Origin: RYN-230 sp963851025
GTDB taxonomy: Bacteria; Actinomycetota; Actinomycetes; Streptosporangiales; Streptosporangiaceae
Direction: 5' to 3'
DNA: 64,000 nucleotides
Assembly (NCBI GenBank): GCA_963851025.1
Contig: CAWKOA010000019.1
Location: 1-64,000 of the forward strand
The notes below the pieces were generated by a model, which saw nothing but the letters and a program-made list of their open reading frames with translations, did not search any database and was not told the origin of the DNA. A program made the position numbers and the translations under genes. Positions 30,244 through 39,205 of this stretch are shown here, in pieces (position 1 is the first letter of the stretch; every line of letters begins with the position of its first letter).

Positions 30244-31392
30244 GTGCTGGCCGCCGCCGTGCTGGCCGGCCTGCTGGCCGGCTGCGGGAGCAGGTCCGCG
30301 GGCCAGGCGGCGCCATCCACCCCGCCGGTCCGGCTGTCGCTGGCCACTTCCGCCGATTACCCGGACGGGAGCTGGGCGGTGCTCGTCATGGGCGGGTCGG
30401 CGGCCGCGCACAACAACTTCTGGCAGGTGTTCGTCCGCCCGGGCCAGGCCAGGGCCTGGAAACTGGCGACCCCGCTGGGCGTGGCCAGCAACGGCGGGAT
30501 CGCGGTGGCCGCCGAAGGCGGGCCCGCCCTGGCCGCCGCGATCCGGCCCAGCCAGGACCTGTCCTTCTCGCCGCTGGCGAGCAGCGCTGACAACGGGGCC
30601 AAGTGGGCCCAGTCCGGCCTGCTGGACGCCCGGCTCGCGGGATACCCGGACGCGCTGGCGGCCGCGCCAGGCGGCGGCCTGATCGCGCTGACCAAGGCCG
30701 GCGCAGTCGAGCTCAGGGCGCACCCGGGGGCGGCCTGGACCAGCCTGGCCAGCGAGCACGCGGTGACCGCGGCCGCGGGCCCCGGCTGCCAGCCCGCCCA
30801 GCTCACCTCGGTCGCCTACAGCCCGTCGGGCACCCCGCTGGTGGCGGGGGCCTGCGCCCGCGCGGGGCAGGCCGGCATCTTCCGGCTGGCGGGCGGGCAC
30901 TGGTCGCGCACCGGTCCCGCGCTGCCCGCCGCGCTCGCGCGCCAGGACGTGGAGGTTCTCCAGATGGCCAGCGCGGGCCGCGGCGTCGCGGCGCTGCTGG
31001 TCGCGGGCCAGGGGACGGCCGCGCGCCTGCTGGGGGCGTGGTCCAACCCGGACGCCACCTCATGGACGCTGTCCCAGCCGTACCCGCTCGGCGCGGCGCG
31101 TCCCCTCTCGGCGTCGTCCGGCCGCGGCGGGCTCGGCGTGGTCCTGTCTGGCGGCCGGGCCATATCCGTCAGCGGGCCCGGTGCGGCCTGGCGCTCCCTG
31201 CCCGCGCTGCCCGGCCGCGCGTCGTCGGCCCCGGGCGGCGGGGCTACCCTGGCCGAGTCCCCGGGCGGCGGTTTCGAGGCCCTGAGCGCCCGGGGGAGCC
31301 AGCTGTCCGTCTGGGCCCTGTCCGCCGGCGGTTCCGGGTGGAGCCGGTCCCAGGTCATCAACGTGACCATCCCCTACGGCTCGTCCGGGTGA
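30244..31392 (+). CDS. predicted lipoprotein in the SCO1-CtaG group
   Basis: About 380-residue exported protein. Hydrophobic VLAAAVLAGLLAGC ends in lipobox LLAGC, so it is probably anchored on the outer face of the membrane. The rest is Ala/Gly/Ser-rich with repeated short beta-like segments (GGGLIALTKAGAVELR, GGLGVVLSGGRAISV), consistent with a beta-propeller, but I recognise no family. The natural start is probably ATG 30182 (MISRPAAQPA) with an indel near 30200, which would give a complete basic n-region; GTG 30244 is the first start in the body frame. It sits between SCO1 and ctaG, so a role in oxidase assembly or copper handling is plausible. Confidence 0.65.
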   Translation: MLAAAVLAGLLAGCGSRSAGQAAPSTPPVRLSLATSADYPDGSWAVLVMGGSAAAHNNFWQVFVRPGQARAWKLATPLGVASNGGIAVAAEGGPALAAAIRPSQDLSFSPLASSADNGAKWAQSGLLDARLAGYPDALAAAPGGGLIALTKAGAVELRAHPGAAWTSLASEHAVTAAAGPGCQPAQLTSVAYSPSGTPLVAGACARAGQAGIFRLAGGHWSRTGPALPAALARQDVEVLQMASAGRGVAALLVAGQGTAARLLGAWSNPDATSWTLSQPYPLGAARPLSASSGRGGLGVVLSGGRAISVSGPGAAWRSLPALPGRASSAPGGGATLAESPGGGFEALSARGSQLSVWALSAGGSGWSRSQVINVTIPYGSSG

Positions 31393-31402
31393 GTTGGGTG
31401 CT

Positions 31403-32365
31403 GTGAGCTATCTCATCGACCACTGGTCCTTCGACCCGTTCCTGATCGTGGTGCTGGTCCTGGTGGCCTGGCACGAGGTCGGGCTGGCCCGGCTGGCCCG
31501 GCGGTCCCGGCCGGAGCGGACCCGGCAGCGCAGGCTGCGCTCGCTGCTGTTCTACGCCGGGCTCGCGGTCCTGCTCATCACGGTCGAATCACCCATCGAC
31601 TACTGGTCGGACGACTACTTCTTCGTGCACATGCTGCAGCATCTGCTGCTCATGTTCGCCGCGCCCACGCTGGTGGTGGCCGGTGCCCCGTGGCAGCCGC
31701 TGCTCGACGGGCTGCCGTGGCGGTCGGGCCGGGCCGCGACCGCCGCGGTGCTGCGGGATGGCTGGTCGCGGCCGCTGCGGGCGGTCGCCGGCTTCCTGCT
31801 CCGGCCCTGGGTCTCGGTCACCCTGTTCTCGGCCGTGATGCTGGCCTGGCACCTTCCCCCGCTGTTCGACCTCGCGCAGCGGAACCAGGCCGTGCACATC
31901 TGGCTCATGCACGGGAGCTTCTTCCTGGCCGGGGTGCTGTTCTGGCTCCAGTTCCTCCCGTCACCGCCGTTCCAGCGGCGGATGCCGCTGGTCTCCCAGG
32001 CCGCCGCGCTGATCGCCACCAACCTGGTCATGTGGCTGCTGGCCATGTCGATGAGCATCTTCTCCCAGAACTCCTGGTACTCGGTGTACAGCCACGTGCC
32101 GGGAGTTACCCTGCCGCCGTTCGCGGACCAGGAGATCGGCGCGGCGATCCTGTGGGTCTGCGGCGACTTCTGGGCCATTCCCGCGCTCATCTACGTGGTC
32201 CGCCGCCTCGTCAACGAGGACGGCGGCGTCAGCTCGGCGCTCGACCAGATCCTGCACCGCGGGGCCGCGGCCAGCGGCTGGGCCTCCTCGGGCCGCCGGG
32301 TCCCGCCCGGCTCGGCCGGCTCGGCCGCACCGCCGCTGCGCCCGCCCGCGGGGCCCTCGTCCTGA
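31403..32365 (+). CDS. cytochrome c oxidase assembly protein, caa3-type CtaG
   Basis: Multi-spanning membrane protein of the caa3_CtaG family, required for copper-dependent cytochrome oxidase assembly. Signature features are HMLQHLLLMFAAPTLVV, LAWHLPPLFDLAQRNQAVHIWLMHGSFFLAG, and QEIGAAILWVCGDFWAIPALIYVV; the conserved histidines in membrane helices are likely copper ligands. It is distinct from the Cox11-type CtaG of mitochondria. GTG 31403 starts 10 bases after the lipoprotein stop. The last ~50 residues are a Pro/Ser/Gly tail. Together with the upstream SCO1 fusion it forms a copper-delivery group. Confidence 0.9.
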   Translation: MSYLIDHWSFDPFLIVVLVLVAWHEVGLARLARRSRPERTRQRRLRSLLFYAGLAVLLITVESPIDYWSDDYFFVHMLQHLLLMFAAPTLVVAGAPWQPLLDGLPWRSGRAATAAVLRDGWSRPLRAVAGFLLRPWVSVTLFSAVMLAWHLPPLFDLAQRNQAVHIWLMHGSFFLAGVLFWLQFLPSPPFQRRMPLVSQAAALIATNLVMWLLAMSMSIFSQNSWYSVYSHVPGVTLPPFADQEIGAAILWVCGDFWAIPALIYVVRRLVNEDGGVSSALDQILHRGAAASGWASSGRRVPPGSAGSAAPPLRPPAGPSS

Positions 32366-32653
32366 CTCCCGCCCCGGCTCCGGGCCGTAACTCCCCGGCG
32401 GCGGGCCAGGCGCCTGGGGCCGTCCTTTGCCCCAGGGCCTGACCCTGGGCTTCATCCCCATTCGCCGGTCATCACGTTCTCCCTTCCGCCCGGCCGGGGC
32501 GGCCCGCCGCCGCAGGCGTTCGCTGGCCCGGTCTTGACATTTGAATACCAGTACTGTGACGATGCGGCATTGGCCCTTTACCGGCCGTTATACCCCTTAT
32601 CGCACACGGTTCGGCACACGCTATCGGCACGCTGGCGCCACAGGAGAGTGCAC

Positions 32654-33968
32654 ATGGCCGCGCTCCGGCTGCAGGGGTGCTGGCCGGGGACGCTGAGCGG
32701 CCCCGCCCGGCAGGTGCGTGACTGGCAGGTCTGGGCGCTCGGTGAGCCGCTGCGCGGCTTCGTGCTGACGGTCACGGTCCTGGCCGCGGCGGTGGCCGGG
32801 CTGGCCGCCAGCCTGACCCGCTGGCGGCTGTCCCAGCTGGCCGTCTTCGTCGCGCTGCTGGCCTGCGGCGTCGCCCTGATCGAGTCGACCCGGACGGTCG
32901 GGGAGGTGCACGGGGCCATCGTCCGGGATCTGCAGCCCGTCTGGTATCTGGCGATCGCCGTCACCCTCCCGCCGGCCTACGCGTTCCTCGCCCCGCTGCC
33001 CCTCCTGGTGTACAAGCTCTGCCGGACACCCGGCATGGTTCTCTACCGCCGGGTGTTCAGCAACGCCACGATCAGCCTGGGTTACGGCACCGCGGCCGTG
33101 GCGTTCCACGCCGTCCCGGCCTCCGTGGCCGGGCAGGCTCCGGGGGCGGGCGCGCACATCGTGTCCTGGACCTGCGTCGCGATCGGCTGCGGCCTGGTGG
33201 GCTGGGTCATCAACGACGGCCTGATCGTCGTGGCCATCAAGCTCGCCGACCCGGCGGCCGGAGTGCGGGAACTGGTCGGCACCCGGGCCACTCTCACCGC
33301 CGACCTGGTCGAGATCAGCCTGGGCGTCTCGCTGGCGCTGTTCGTGGCGATCAGCCCGTGGCTGATGCTGCTGGCGCTGCCCTCGGTGCTGCTGTACCGG
33401 CGGCACATGATGAGCGCCCAGCTCGTCGCCGGGGGCCGGATCGACACGAGGACTGGCTTGCTCAACGAGGGCGCCTGGCGGCGCGAAGCCGAGGTGGAAC
33501 TCGCCCGGGCCCAGCGACACCAGGCCGCCGCGTCGCTCGTGATCGTGCACATCGACCATTTCGCGAGCGTGACCGAGATCAGCCGGCCGCCCGGCCGCGG
33601 ACCAGGTGCTCCGCCGCATGGCCTGCATCCTGCGCGAGCACCTGCGCGGCTACGACCTGACCGGCCTGCACGCGGGGGAGCGGTTCGCGGTGCTGCTCCC
33701 GGAGACAGGGCTGGAGGAGGCCCGGCGGGTCAGCGAGCGGCTGCGCGACCAGCTGGCCGCCGAGCCGGTCGCGATCGAGGACGGGAGCCACGCCGGGTTC
33801 GTGTTCCGGATGACCGTGTCGATCGGGGTGGCCACGAGGGAAGAGTCGCGGTCCACGCTGGCCGCGCTGATCCAGGCGGCCGGCTCGGCCTTGTCCGCCG
33901 CGGACCGGGCCGGCGCGGTGGTGTGCGCGGCCCCGGCCGATACGGCCGGCGCGGCGAGCGTGCGCTGA
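32654..33968 (+). CDS. membrane protein with degenerate GGDEF domain (frameshifted)
   Basis: About eight N-terminal helices (residues ~30-260) followed by a GGDEF-like domain beginning IDTRTGLLNEGAWRREAEVELARAQRH. The site that should read GG(D/E)EF is AGERF (HAGERFAVLLPETG), so diguanylate cyclase activity is doubtful; such domains may bind GTP or c-di-GMP as sensors instead. The metal-binding Asp of VIVHIDHFASV is retained. The frame shifts at about 33588-33598 (true text close to EISRPAADQVLRRM). ATG 32654 has AGGAG 7 bases upstream. Confidence 0.8.
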
Positions 33969-33980
33969 GCCGCTCCCGGC

Positions 33981-34256
33981 TCAGTCGCCGTGCTTTTCCA
34001 GGTAGTCCAGGTAGATCGGGCGCAGCGAGTCCGCCACGTCCGGGTTCTCGTGGCCGAACGCATCGTCGATCATCGCGGACACCTGCGTGATATCCGCCGC
34101 GGTCTGGTCGGCGTGCCCGGCGACGGCCTCGCCCTCGGGGATTTCCCGCAGCAGCTGCCACAGGAACCCGATGTCCAGATGCCGCACGGCCCGGCGCACG
34201 GCGCGGTCGTGAAGTTCCGTGGAGGAAAGGGCCTCGAGGGCATCCCGGTCAGTCAT
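33981..34256 (-). CDS. small conserved-looking protein, unknown function
   Basis: 91 residues from MTDRDALEALSSTELHDRAVRRAVRHLDIGFLWQLLREIPEGEAVAG to the end, helical, acidic and without membrane segments or Cys. It is in frame with, and downstream of, the CBM2-like gene with no stop between, so as written it is the C-terminus of a 523-residue protein. Its soluble, cytosolic composition is very unlike the exported Pro/Gly-rich protein before it. I think it is a separate gene whose separating stop is absent or lost. I do not recognise the family. Confidence 0.6.
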   Translation of the reverse strand: MTDRDALEALSSTELHDRAVRRAVRHLDIGFLWQLLREIPEGEAVAGHADQTAADITQVSAMIDDAFGHENPDVADSLRPIYLDYLEKHGD

Positions 34257-35552
34257 GGGACGAACCCTACCGGCCCAGTGGGGCGGCCGGCGCCCCCGGT
34301 CAGCGGCCGCCGGACCAGCCGGGGTGCTGGCCGCCCCAGCCACTCCCGCCCCAGCCACTCCCGGGCCAGCCACCCCGGGCCAGCCGCCCCAGCCGCCCTG
34401 GCTGAACCGGCCGCCGTTCAGCCAGCTGCCGGGCCAGCCATCGTGGCCATCCCGGCCGGTGCCCGGCTGGCCGCCGGTGGCGCGGCCGGTGCCCGGCCCG
34501 GCCGTGGCCGGGCCGCGGCGCCCGCCGGGCCGGCGGGCGGTCCGGGTGACCGTGAACCGCAGCGGGGTGCTGGTGGTGCCGCGGGCGGTGAACGTGACCA
34601 GCTCGGTGCGGCCCCCGGCGAGGGCCTGGCCGTCCTGCGGGGCCGCCACGACCAGCGCGTCGCCCGCCGAGCGGTTCCCGGCGTTCAGCACCTGGTAGTG
34701 GGTGTCACCCGGCAGCACGACCGTGATCCGCCAGCCACTGACCGGGGCAGAGCCGTTATTGGCAATGACGATCTGCCCGTGGATGCCGTCCTGGGTGTCG
34801 CCGGTGATTTCGTAGCGGGCCCCGATAGCGCGGTCCGCGGAGACGGCCTGCCCGGCGGACGACGCGGACGGGGCCGAGGCCAGGAACGGGCCCGGGAAGG
34901 GGCCCGGGGCCGGGAAGGGGCCGGGCCCGAAGACGGGCCCGGCGGACACGGGTGCAGCGGGCCCGGGTGCGGGTGAGGCCGCGCCCGCCCCCGTGGGCGG
35001 GAGGGCCGCGGGGGCTGTCGCCGCGGGGGCTGTGTCCCCAGGAGATGCCGCCCCGTGGGCTGGTGCCGAGTGGGCCCGTGCTGAATGGGCCGGTGCCGAG
35101 TGGGCTGGTGCTGAGTGCTCTGGTGCCGCCGGGGAGGGTGCTGACGGTGAGGCGGCCGCGGAGGACGGCGCGGACGGTGCGGACGCGCGCTGGCCACCCG
35201 CAGGCGCGGCCGTGGCGGGTGCGCTGGCTGAGCTGGTGCCCCCGGCGGGCCCGGTCCCGCCGGACCGCACCGACACGGGGAGCGCCGCGGCACAGGTCAC
35301 GAGCCCGCAATCCGCGGCCAGGTGCGGGGAGCTGCCATGAAAGGCCAGGGCCACGCCGCCGCCGGCCACGGCCGCGATGGTGGCGGTCATGCCGGCCGCG
35401 GTGATCCAGCGGTGCCGGGCCAGGCTGTCCGCCAGCCGCGGCGGGCCGGGCTCTGCCGGGCCGGGCCCGCCCGGGCCGGGCTCTGTCTGGCCACCCTCTG
35501 GCGGCCCAGATTCTGGCGGCCCAGATTCCGGCTGGTCAGGCCCGCTAGCCAC
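34257..35552 (-). CDS. single-pass exported protein with CBM2-like domain
   Basis: Pro/Gly/Glu-rich cytoplasmic start, one membrane helix (WITAAGMTATIAAVAGGGVALAF), then ~150 residues of Ala/Ser/Pro linker with a repeat of AHSAP units, a Phe/Pro/Gly stretch, and a beta domain (ARYEITGDTQDGIHGQIVIAN.. SGWRITVVLPGD.. PLRFTVTRT) that has the family 2 carbohydrate-binding module pattern. The C-terminal ~80 residues are Gly/Trp/Pro-rich. It likely displays a sugar-binding domain on the cell surface. There is no stop before the downstream 91-residue segment. Confidence 0.6.
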
Positions 35553-35863
35553 GGTCGGTCACCGGCTGAGTCCGGTCAGGCTCGGATGAGACAGGCTTAC
35601 CCGTGACATGGCGGTGTCCCCAATCCTCATGCGTCCCCCTAGCCAACCCTGCCGCCGGAGCCAATTTAGCAACGCAGCCGGTGCCTTTGATGGCAAAACA
35701 CCCCAGTATGGGACGCCCTTATTGCGGATATGACGCAGGGACCCGCACAGCGTGAGAGTGCACCGTGACACTGGGCCGTGACAGTGCAGCGGGACACAGG
35801 GGATTGGCGCCGAACCCCGGCCCTCAGGCTGCGGCCCAGGGAGCGGGCCGCGGCGGCGGATTG
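35553..35863. other. gap upstream of the CBM2-like gene
   Basis: 311 bases with no gene. Reading the minus strand, TTGCCA around 35690 and TAAATT (35661-35666 complement) could be part of a promoter for the CBM2-like gene, with weak support. On the plus strand, two direct copies of CCGTGACA occur near 35762-35786. Nothing else is clear. Confidence 0.35.
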
Positions 35864-37138
35864 CTACTTGACCGGGGGCGCGTCGCCCGGGGCCAGGTAG
35901 GCGCCGATCGACCGGAAGATCGGATCGCTGGCGTTGGGCTCGACCCCTTGCGAGTTGAACGCCGAGGGTTCGTAGGTCGCGACCACGGCGATGGCGATCT
36001 TCTGCGCGGGAAGATACGCCTCGGCGGAGCTCCAGCCGCTCAGCAGCGGATCCTGCAGGATCCACGATCCCGCCTTCACCACGCCGAGCCCGAAGTTGTA
36101 GGCCGGTATCTGCTTGAAGCAGCTAGGTACGCAGTTGGCCTGCTTGTGCCCGAAGCCGAGCAGGTTGGAGTCGGTCATCGCGTGGTAACTCGACCTGGAC
36201 AGGAGCTGGCCGGTGCCCACGGCCACCGCCGTCTTGGTCAGGTCGTAGATGTTGGTGGTCTCGTTCGCGCCGGCAGGCGTTCCCCAGACCGTATTCCAGT
36301 ACGTCGCTTCCTCGTAGAACGTGACCTTGGGCGGGATATGCAGCGCGACTTCCCGTTCCGAGCTGAACGAGTGCAGCACCGGTTCCGGCATGGCGGACGT
36401 CTCGGAACTGGTGGTGCCGGTCAGGCCCATGGGCCCGAGCACCTTCTGCTGCAGCAGTGTGGCCAGCGGCTTCTTCCCGATCATGGACAGGATGTGCCCC
36501 AGGATCATGAAGTTGGTGTGCGCGTAGCTCCAGTTCTTCCCCGGGGCGAACTGGACCGGCCGGCGGAAGGCATAGCCGAGCCGCTGCTGGTAGGTAAAGA
36601 TGCGGAACGGGTTGGCATTGAAGGCGGCGGTCCAGGCCGGGTCGGTCTCGAAGTCGGGGTACCCCGAGGTCTGGTTGGCCAGCATCTTGAGCGTGACCTT
36701 ATTGGCCTCCGGCAGCGTGGGCACCCAGCGATTGATGGTGTCGTTGAGGCTCACCTTGTGCTCGTCCACGTACTCCATGAGCAGCGTGGCCACATAGGCG
36801 AAGGCGACGGCGCCGTTACGGAAATGCATGGCCGGGGTGGCCGGCACCCCGGTCATCGACGGGCCGAACGCCTGGGTCGTGACTACCTTGCCGCCCTTGG
36901 TGACTCTCACGATGACGGCCCGGAGGTGATAGGTCTTCATTCCTTTACGTACGATCGCGGCGATGGCCGACGCCTGCGGGGACAGCGATGGCGTGGTCGT
37001 GGCCTGCACCGTGGCCGTCGTGGTCGGCGAGGTGGTGCACGCGCTGAGCGAAACCGCCGGTACGGCGAGGGCCAGCGCGGCCACCATGGAGCCAGCCAGA
37101 TGAATACGCCGGAGCCATCCGGCTGCGATATCGGGCAC
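35864..37138 (-). CDS. lipoprotein with class C beta-lactamase fold lacking catalytic motifs
   Basis: 424-residue serine-hydrolase/beta-lactamase-family protein. Signal peptide with lipobox LSAC (SLSACTTSP). The overall pattern matches the family: the block where FRIGSVTK is expected reads FRNGAVAFAYVATLL, so the SxxK Ser and Lys are both replaced; the YSN block reads PGKNWSYAHTNFMILGHIL, so YxN is YAH. It is therefore probably not a conventional hydrolase and may bind peptidoglycan or be a scaffold. GTG 37138 has AAGGGGA 5 bases upstream. A 15-bp tandem repeat lies immediately upstream. Confidence 0.85.
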   Translation of the reverse strand: MPDIAAGWLRRIHLAGSMVAALALAVPAVSLSACTTSPTTTATVQATTTPSLSPQASAIAAIVRKGMKTYHLRAVIVRVTKGGKVVTTQAFGPSMTGVPATPAMHFRNGAVAFAYVATLLMEYVDEHKVSLNDTINRWVPTLPEANKVTLKMLANQTSGYPDFETDPAWTAAFNANPFRIFTYQQRLGYAFRRPVQFAPGKNWSYAHTNFMILGHILSMIGKKPLATLLQQKVLGPMGLTGTTSSETSAMPEPVLHSFSSEREVALHIPPKVTFYEEATYWNTVWGTPAGANETTNIYDLTKTAVAVGTGQLLSRSSYHAMTDSNLLGFGHKQANCVPSCFKQIPAYNFGLGVVKAGSWILQDPLLSGWSSAEAYLPAQKIAIAVVATYEPSAFNSQGVEPNASDPIFRSIGAYLAPGDAPPVK

Positions 37139-37144
37139 TATTCC

Positions 37145-37189
37145 CCTTTTGCTGCTGAGCCTTTTGCTGCTGAGTGTTTCGCTGCAGAG
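37145..37189 (-). repeat. 15-bp tandem repeat at the ribosome binding site
   Basis: Two exact units CCTTTTGCTGCTGAG (37145-37159, 37160-37174) and a degenerate third (37175-37189). On the minus strand each unit carries CAGCAGCAAAAGG, so the repeat duplicates an AAAAGG ribosome-binding-like sequence just before the lipoprotein start. Copy-number change could alter expression. Confidence 0.7.
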
Positions 37190-37378
37190 CGGGCGGGGCT
37201 AATAGTGGCTGACCATGGCAGGGCCGTAGGCCCAGTGCTGCTCTCCGGTCTTAGTCCCCGGTAAGAGCGATGATGCGCCGGCCTGGCGGCTGGGTGAAAT
37301 CGCCACGCCGCAGCAATCGGCCCGGCGGGAACCGGGAAGAATGGTTCGGACTGGTTCGGCAGCTCTGATCCGGACGGC

Positions 37379-37397
37379 CCTTTAAATACCTTAAAGG
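37379..37397. promoter_or_regulatory. AT-rich palindrome
   Basis: CCTTTAA-ATACC-TTAAAGG, perfect 7-bp arms with a 5-base centre. It stands out in a GC-rich 375-base gap (37139-37513) that otherwise contains the tandem repeat above and no gene. It could be an operator for the lipoprotein gene, about 240 bases upstream of its start, or a terminator for the VOC gene, which ends 117 bases to the right and reads toward it. Confidence 0.5.
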
Positions 37398-37513
37398 CTG
37401 GTTGCGGGCCCCCCGGGAATGATCAGCCACCGCCTGCGGCGGGCGCTGCTGGACGCCTGCGGAGACGGTGGGTCACCCCCGGGGGCCCGGCCCCCGTGGT
37501 ACCAGCCCCGCGG

Positions 37514-38303
37514 TTACCTCGCGGGCATGGCCTCGTTCGGGGCGACGAGCTTGAAATGGGCGCCGGTCGGGTCGGCAGCCTCGGCCAGCCGGCCGTAGGG
37601 GGTGTCCTCCGCGGGCCTGACGACCGAGCCGCCCAGGCGGGTGATGGCAGCCAGGGCGGCGTCGGCGTCTTCGGTGCCGAAGTAGACCGCCCAGTGGGCT
37701 GGCACGCCCTCCGGCAGGAACCCGGAGGCATCCATGATCCCGGCCACCTGCTCCGTGCCGTGCTGGCCGATCGTGTAGCGGAACTCGGGCGTGTCGCCCA
37801 CGGTCTGCGTGTCCCAGCCGAACACGTCCCGGTAGAACGCGATGGTGGCCTGGTAGTCCCGGGTGTACACCTCGAACCAGCCGGGCGCGCCGACCTCGGC
37901 CACGATTCCGAAGCCCTTGTGCAGGCCCGGCTGCCACATCCCGATCGCCGCCCCGCCCGCGTCGGTCACCATCGCCATGGTGCCGAGGTCGGCGACCTGC
38001 ATGGCGGGCACCAGGACCTGGCCGCCGTGAGCCGTGGCGGCCTCGATCGTCTTCTGGGCGTCATCGGTGGCCAGGTAGACCGACCACGTGTCCGGCGCGT
38101 CCATCCCGGGCGGCTTGGGCATGCCGCCCGCGACCAGGACGCCGTCCTTGGAGAAGTTGAAGTAGCCGCCGAACTGCTCCTGGGGCTCGCTGGCGGTCCA
38201 GCCGAACAGCTGGCCGTAGAAGTCCCGGCTGCGCCCGGGGTCGGAGGTCATCAGGTTGAACCCAGCAAGGCGCCCCGAGGGGGGCGGTGTCTCGTGCAGG
38301 CAT
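37514..38303 (-). CDS. VOC-family (glyoxalase/bleomycin resistance) two-domain protein (frameshifted at N-terminus)
   Basis: Two tandem vicinal-oxygen-chelate domains, ~130 residues each: first DFYGQLFGWTASEPQEQFGGYFNFSKDG, second WFEVYTRDYQATIAFYRDVFGW. This is the actinobacterial family related to the mycobacterial CFP30B/27-kDa antigen. The first 18 residues (MPARDTAPLGAPCWVNLMTSDPGRS) are split by one extra T near 38258. The start at 38303 has AGGAG 5 bases upstream. No substrate predicted. Confidence 0.85.
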
Positions 38304-38437
38304 GATTGCTCCTTCGCAATGCTCGGGCTATGTCACTGTCTTGGACGTCGGGGCCGGGCCGGACTCACCGGCCGGGCCGGGTTCACCGGCGGGCCTGGAC
38401 TGGCTGGCCGGGCCGCCGGATGCGTACCCTCGTAGGC

Positions 38438-39064
38438 GTGTATCTCCCTGCCCATTTCAGCGCACCGCCAGACGCCGACGTGGCCGCTTTCGTGGCGGCC
38501 GCCGCCACGGCCGACTTGGTCACCTTCGACGGGACCAAGCCCGTCGCCAGCCTCATCCCGGTCATCTGGGACCGGGAGACGGGCGAGCACGGCCGGCTGC
38601 TGGGCCATCTGGCCCTGGCCAACCCGCAGTGGCAGTCGGTGGCGCCGGGATCCAGCGCGCTGGCCATCGTGCACGGCCCGCAGGCGTACGTCTCACCGTC
38701 CTGGTACCCGAGCAAGGCCCGGCACGGCCGGGTGGTGCCCACCTGGAATTACGTCACTGTTCACTTCACGGGGCCGCTCACCGTCCACCGCGATCCGGAG
38801 TGGCTGCGCGACGTGGTGACCCGGCTGACCCGGCGGCACGAGGACCAGCGGGCCACGCCCTGGGCCGTGACCGACGCCCCGCCGGACTACATCAACGGCC
38901 AGCTCCGCGGCATCGTGGGAGTGGAGCTGGCCATCGTCACCGTGGAAGCGAAGCACAAGCTGAGCCAGAACCGCAGCGCCGAGGATCAGGCCTCCGTCGC
39001 CGAAGCGCTGGACGGCGAACCAGGCCCCGGCCCCGCCGGCGTCGCCGCCCTCATGACTGAGTAG
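38438..39064 (+). CDS. PaiB-like FMN-binding negative transcriptional regulator
   Basis: Member of the FMN-binding (split beta-barrel) family related to Bacillus PaiB. Characteristic are the N-terminal VYLPAHFSAPPDADVAAFV, the TKPVASLIPVIWDR sheet, GHLALANPQWQSV, and PSWYPSKARHGRVVPTWNYVTVHFTG. The C-terminal GIVGVELAIVTVEAKHKLSQNR is also diagnostic. GTG 38438 gives the normal M/VYxPxHF start; ATG 38420 would add six residues. Whether it regulates genes here or only binds flavin is unknown. Confidence 0.88.
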   Translation: MYLPAHFSAPPDADVAAFVAAAATADLVTFDGTKPVASLIPVIWDRETGEHGRLLGHLALANPQWQSVAPGSSALAIVHGPQAYVSPSWYPSKARHGRVVPTWNYVTVHFTGPLTVHRDPEWLRDVVTRLTRRHEDQRATPWAVTDAPPDYINGQLRGIVGVELAIVTVEAKHKLSQNRSAEDQASVAEALDGEPGPGPAGVAALMTE

Positions 39065-39179
39065 CCCGGGAGGCGCCCCCCGGAGCCCCCACTTGCCCGC
39101 TTCCGTATGCACTTCGGCTGCTGCGGCAGCCAGGTTAATCGCCGGTTCGGCGAGGCACGCCTCCGGCGCACCTCCCCTC
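39065..39179 (+). repeat. dispersed ~115-bp intergenic repeat, copy 2
   Basis: Reverse-complement relative of 2949-3063. It lies between the convergent PaiB-like and aldo/keto reductase genes. It contains a 6-bp hairpin (GGCTGC 39116-39121 with GCAGCC 39126-39131) and the core ATCGCCGGTTCGGCGAG. No gene is visible in the gap. Confidence 0.6.
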
Positions 39180-39205
39180 GCCGGCCTCTGCCAGGCCGGC
39201 CTCTA

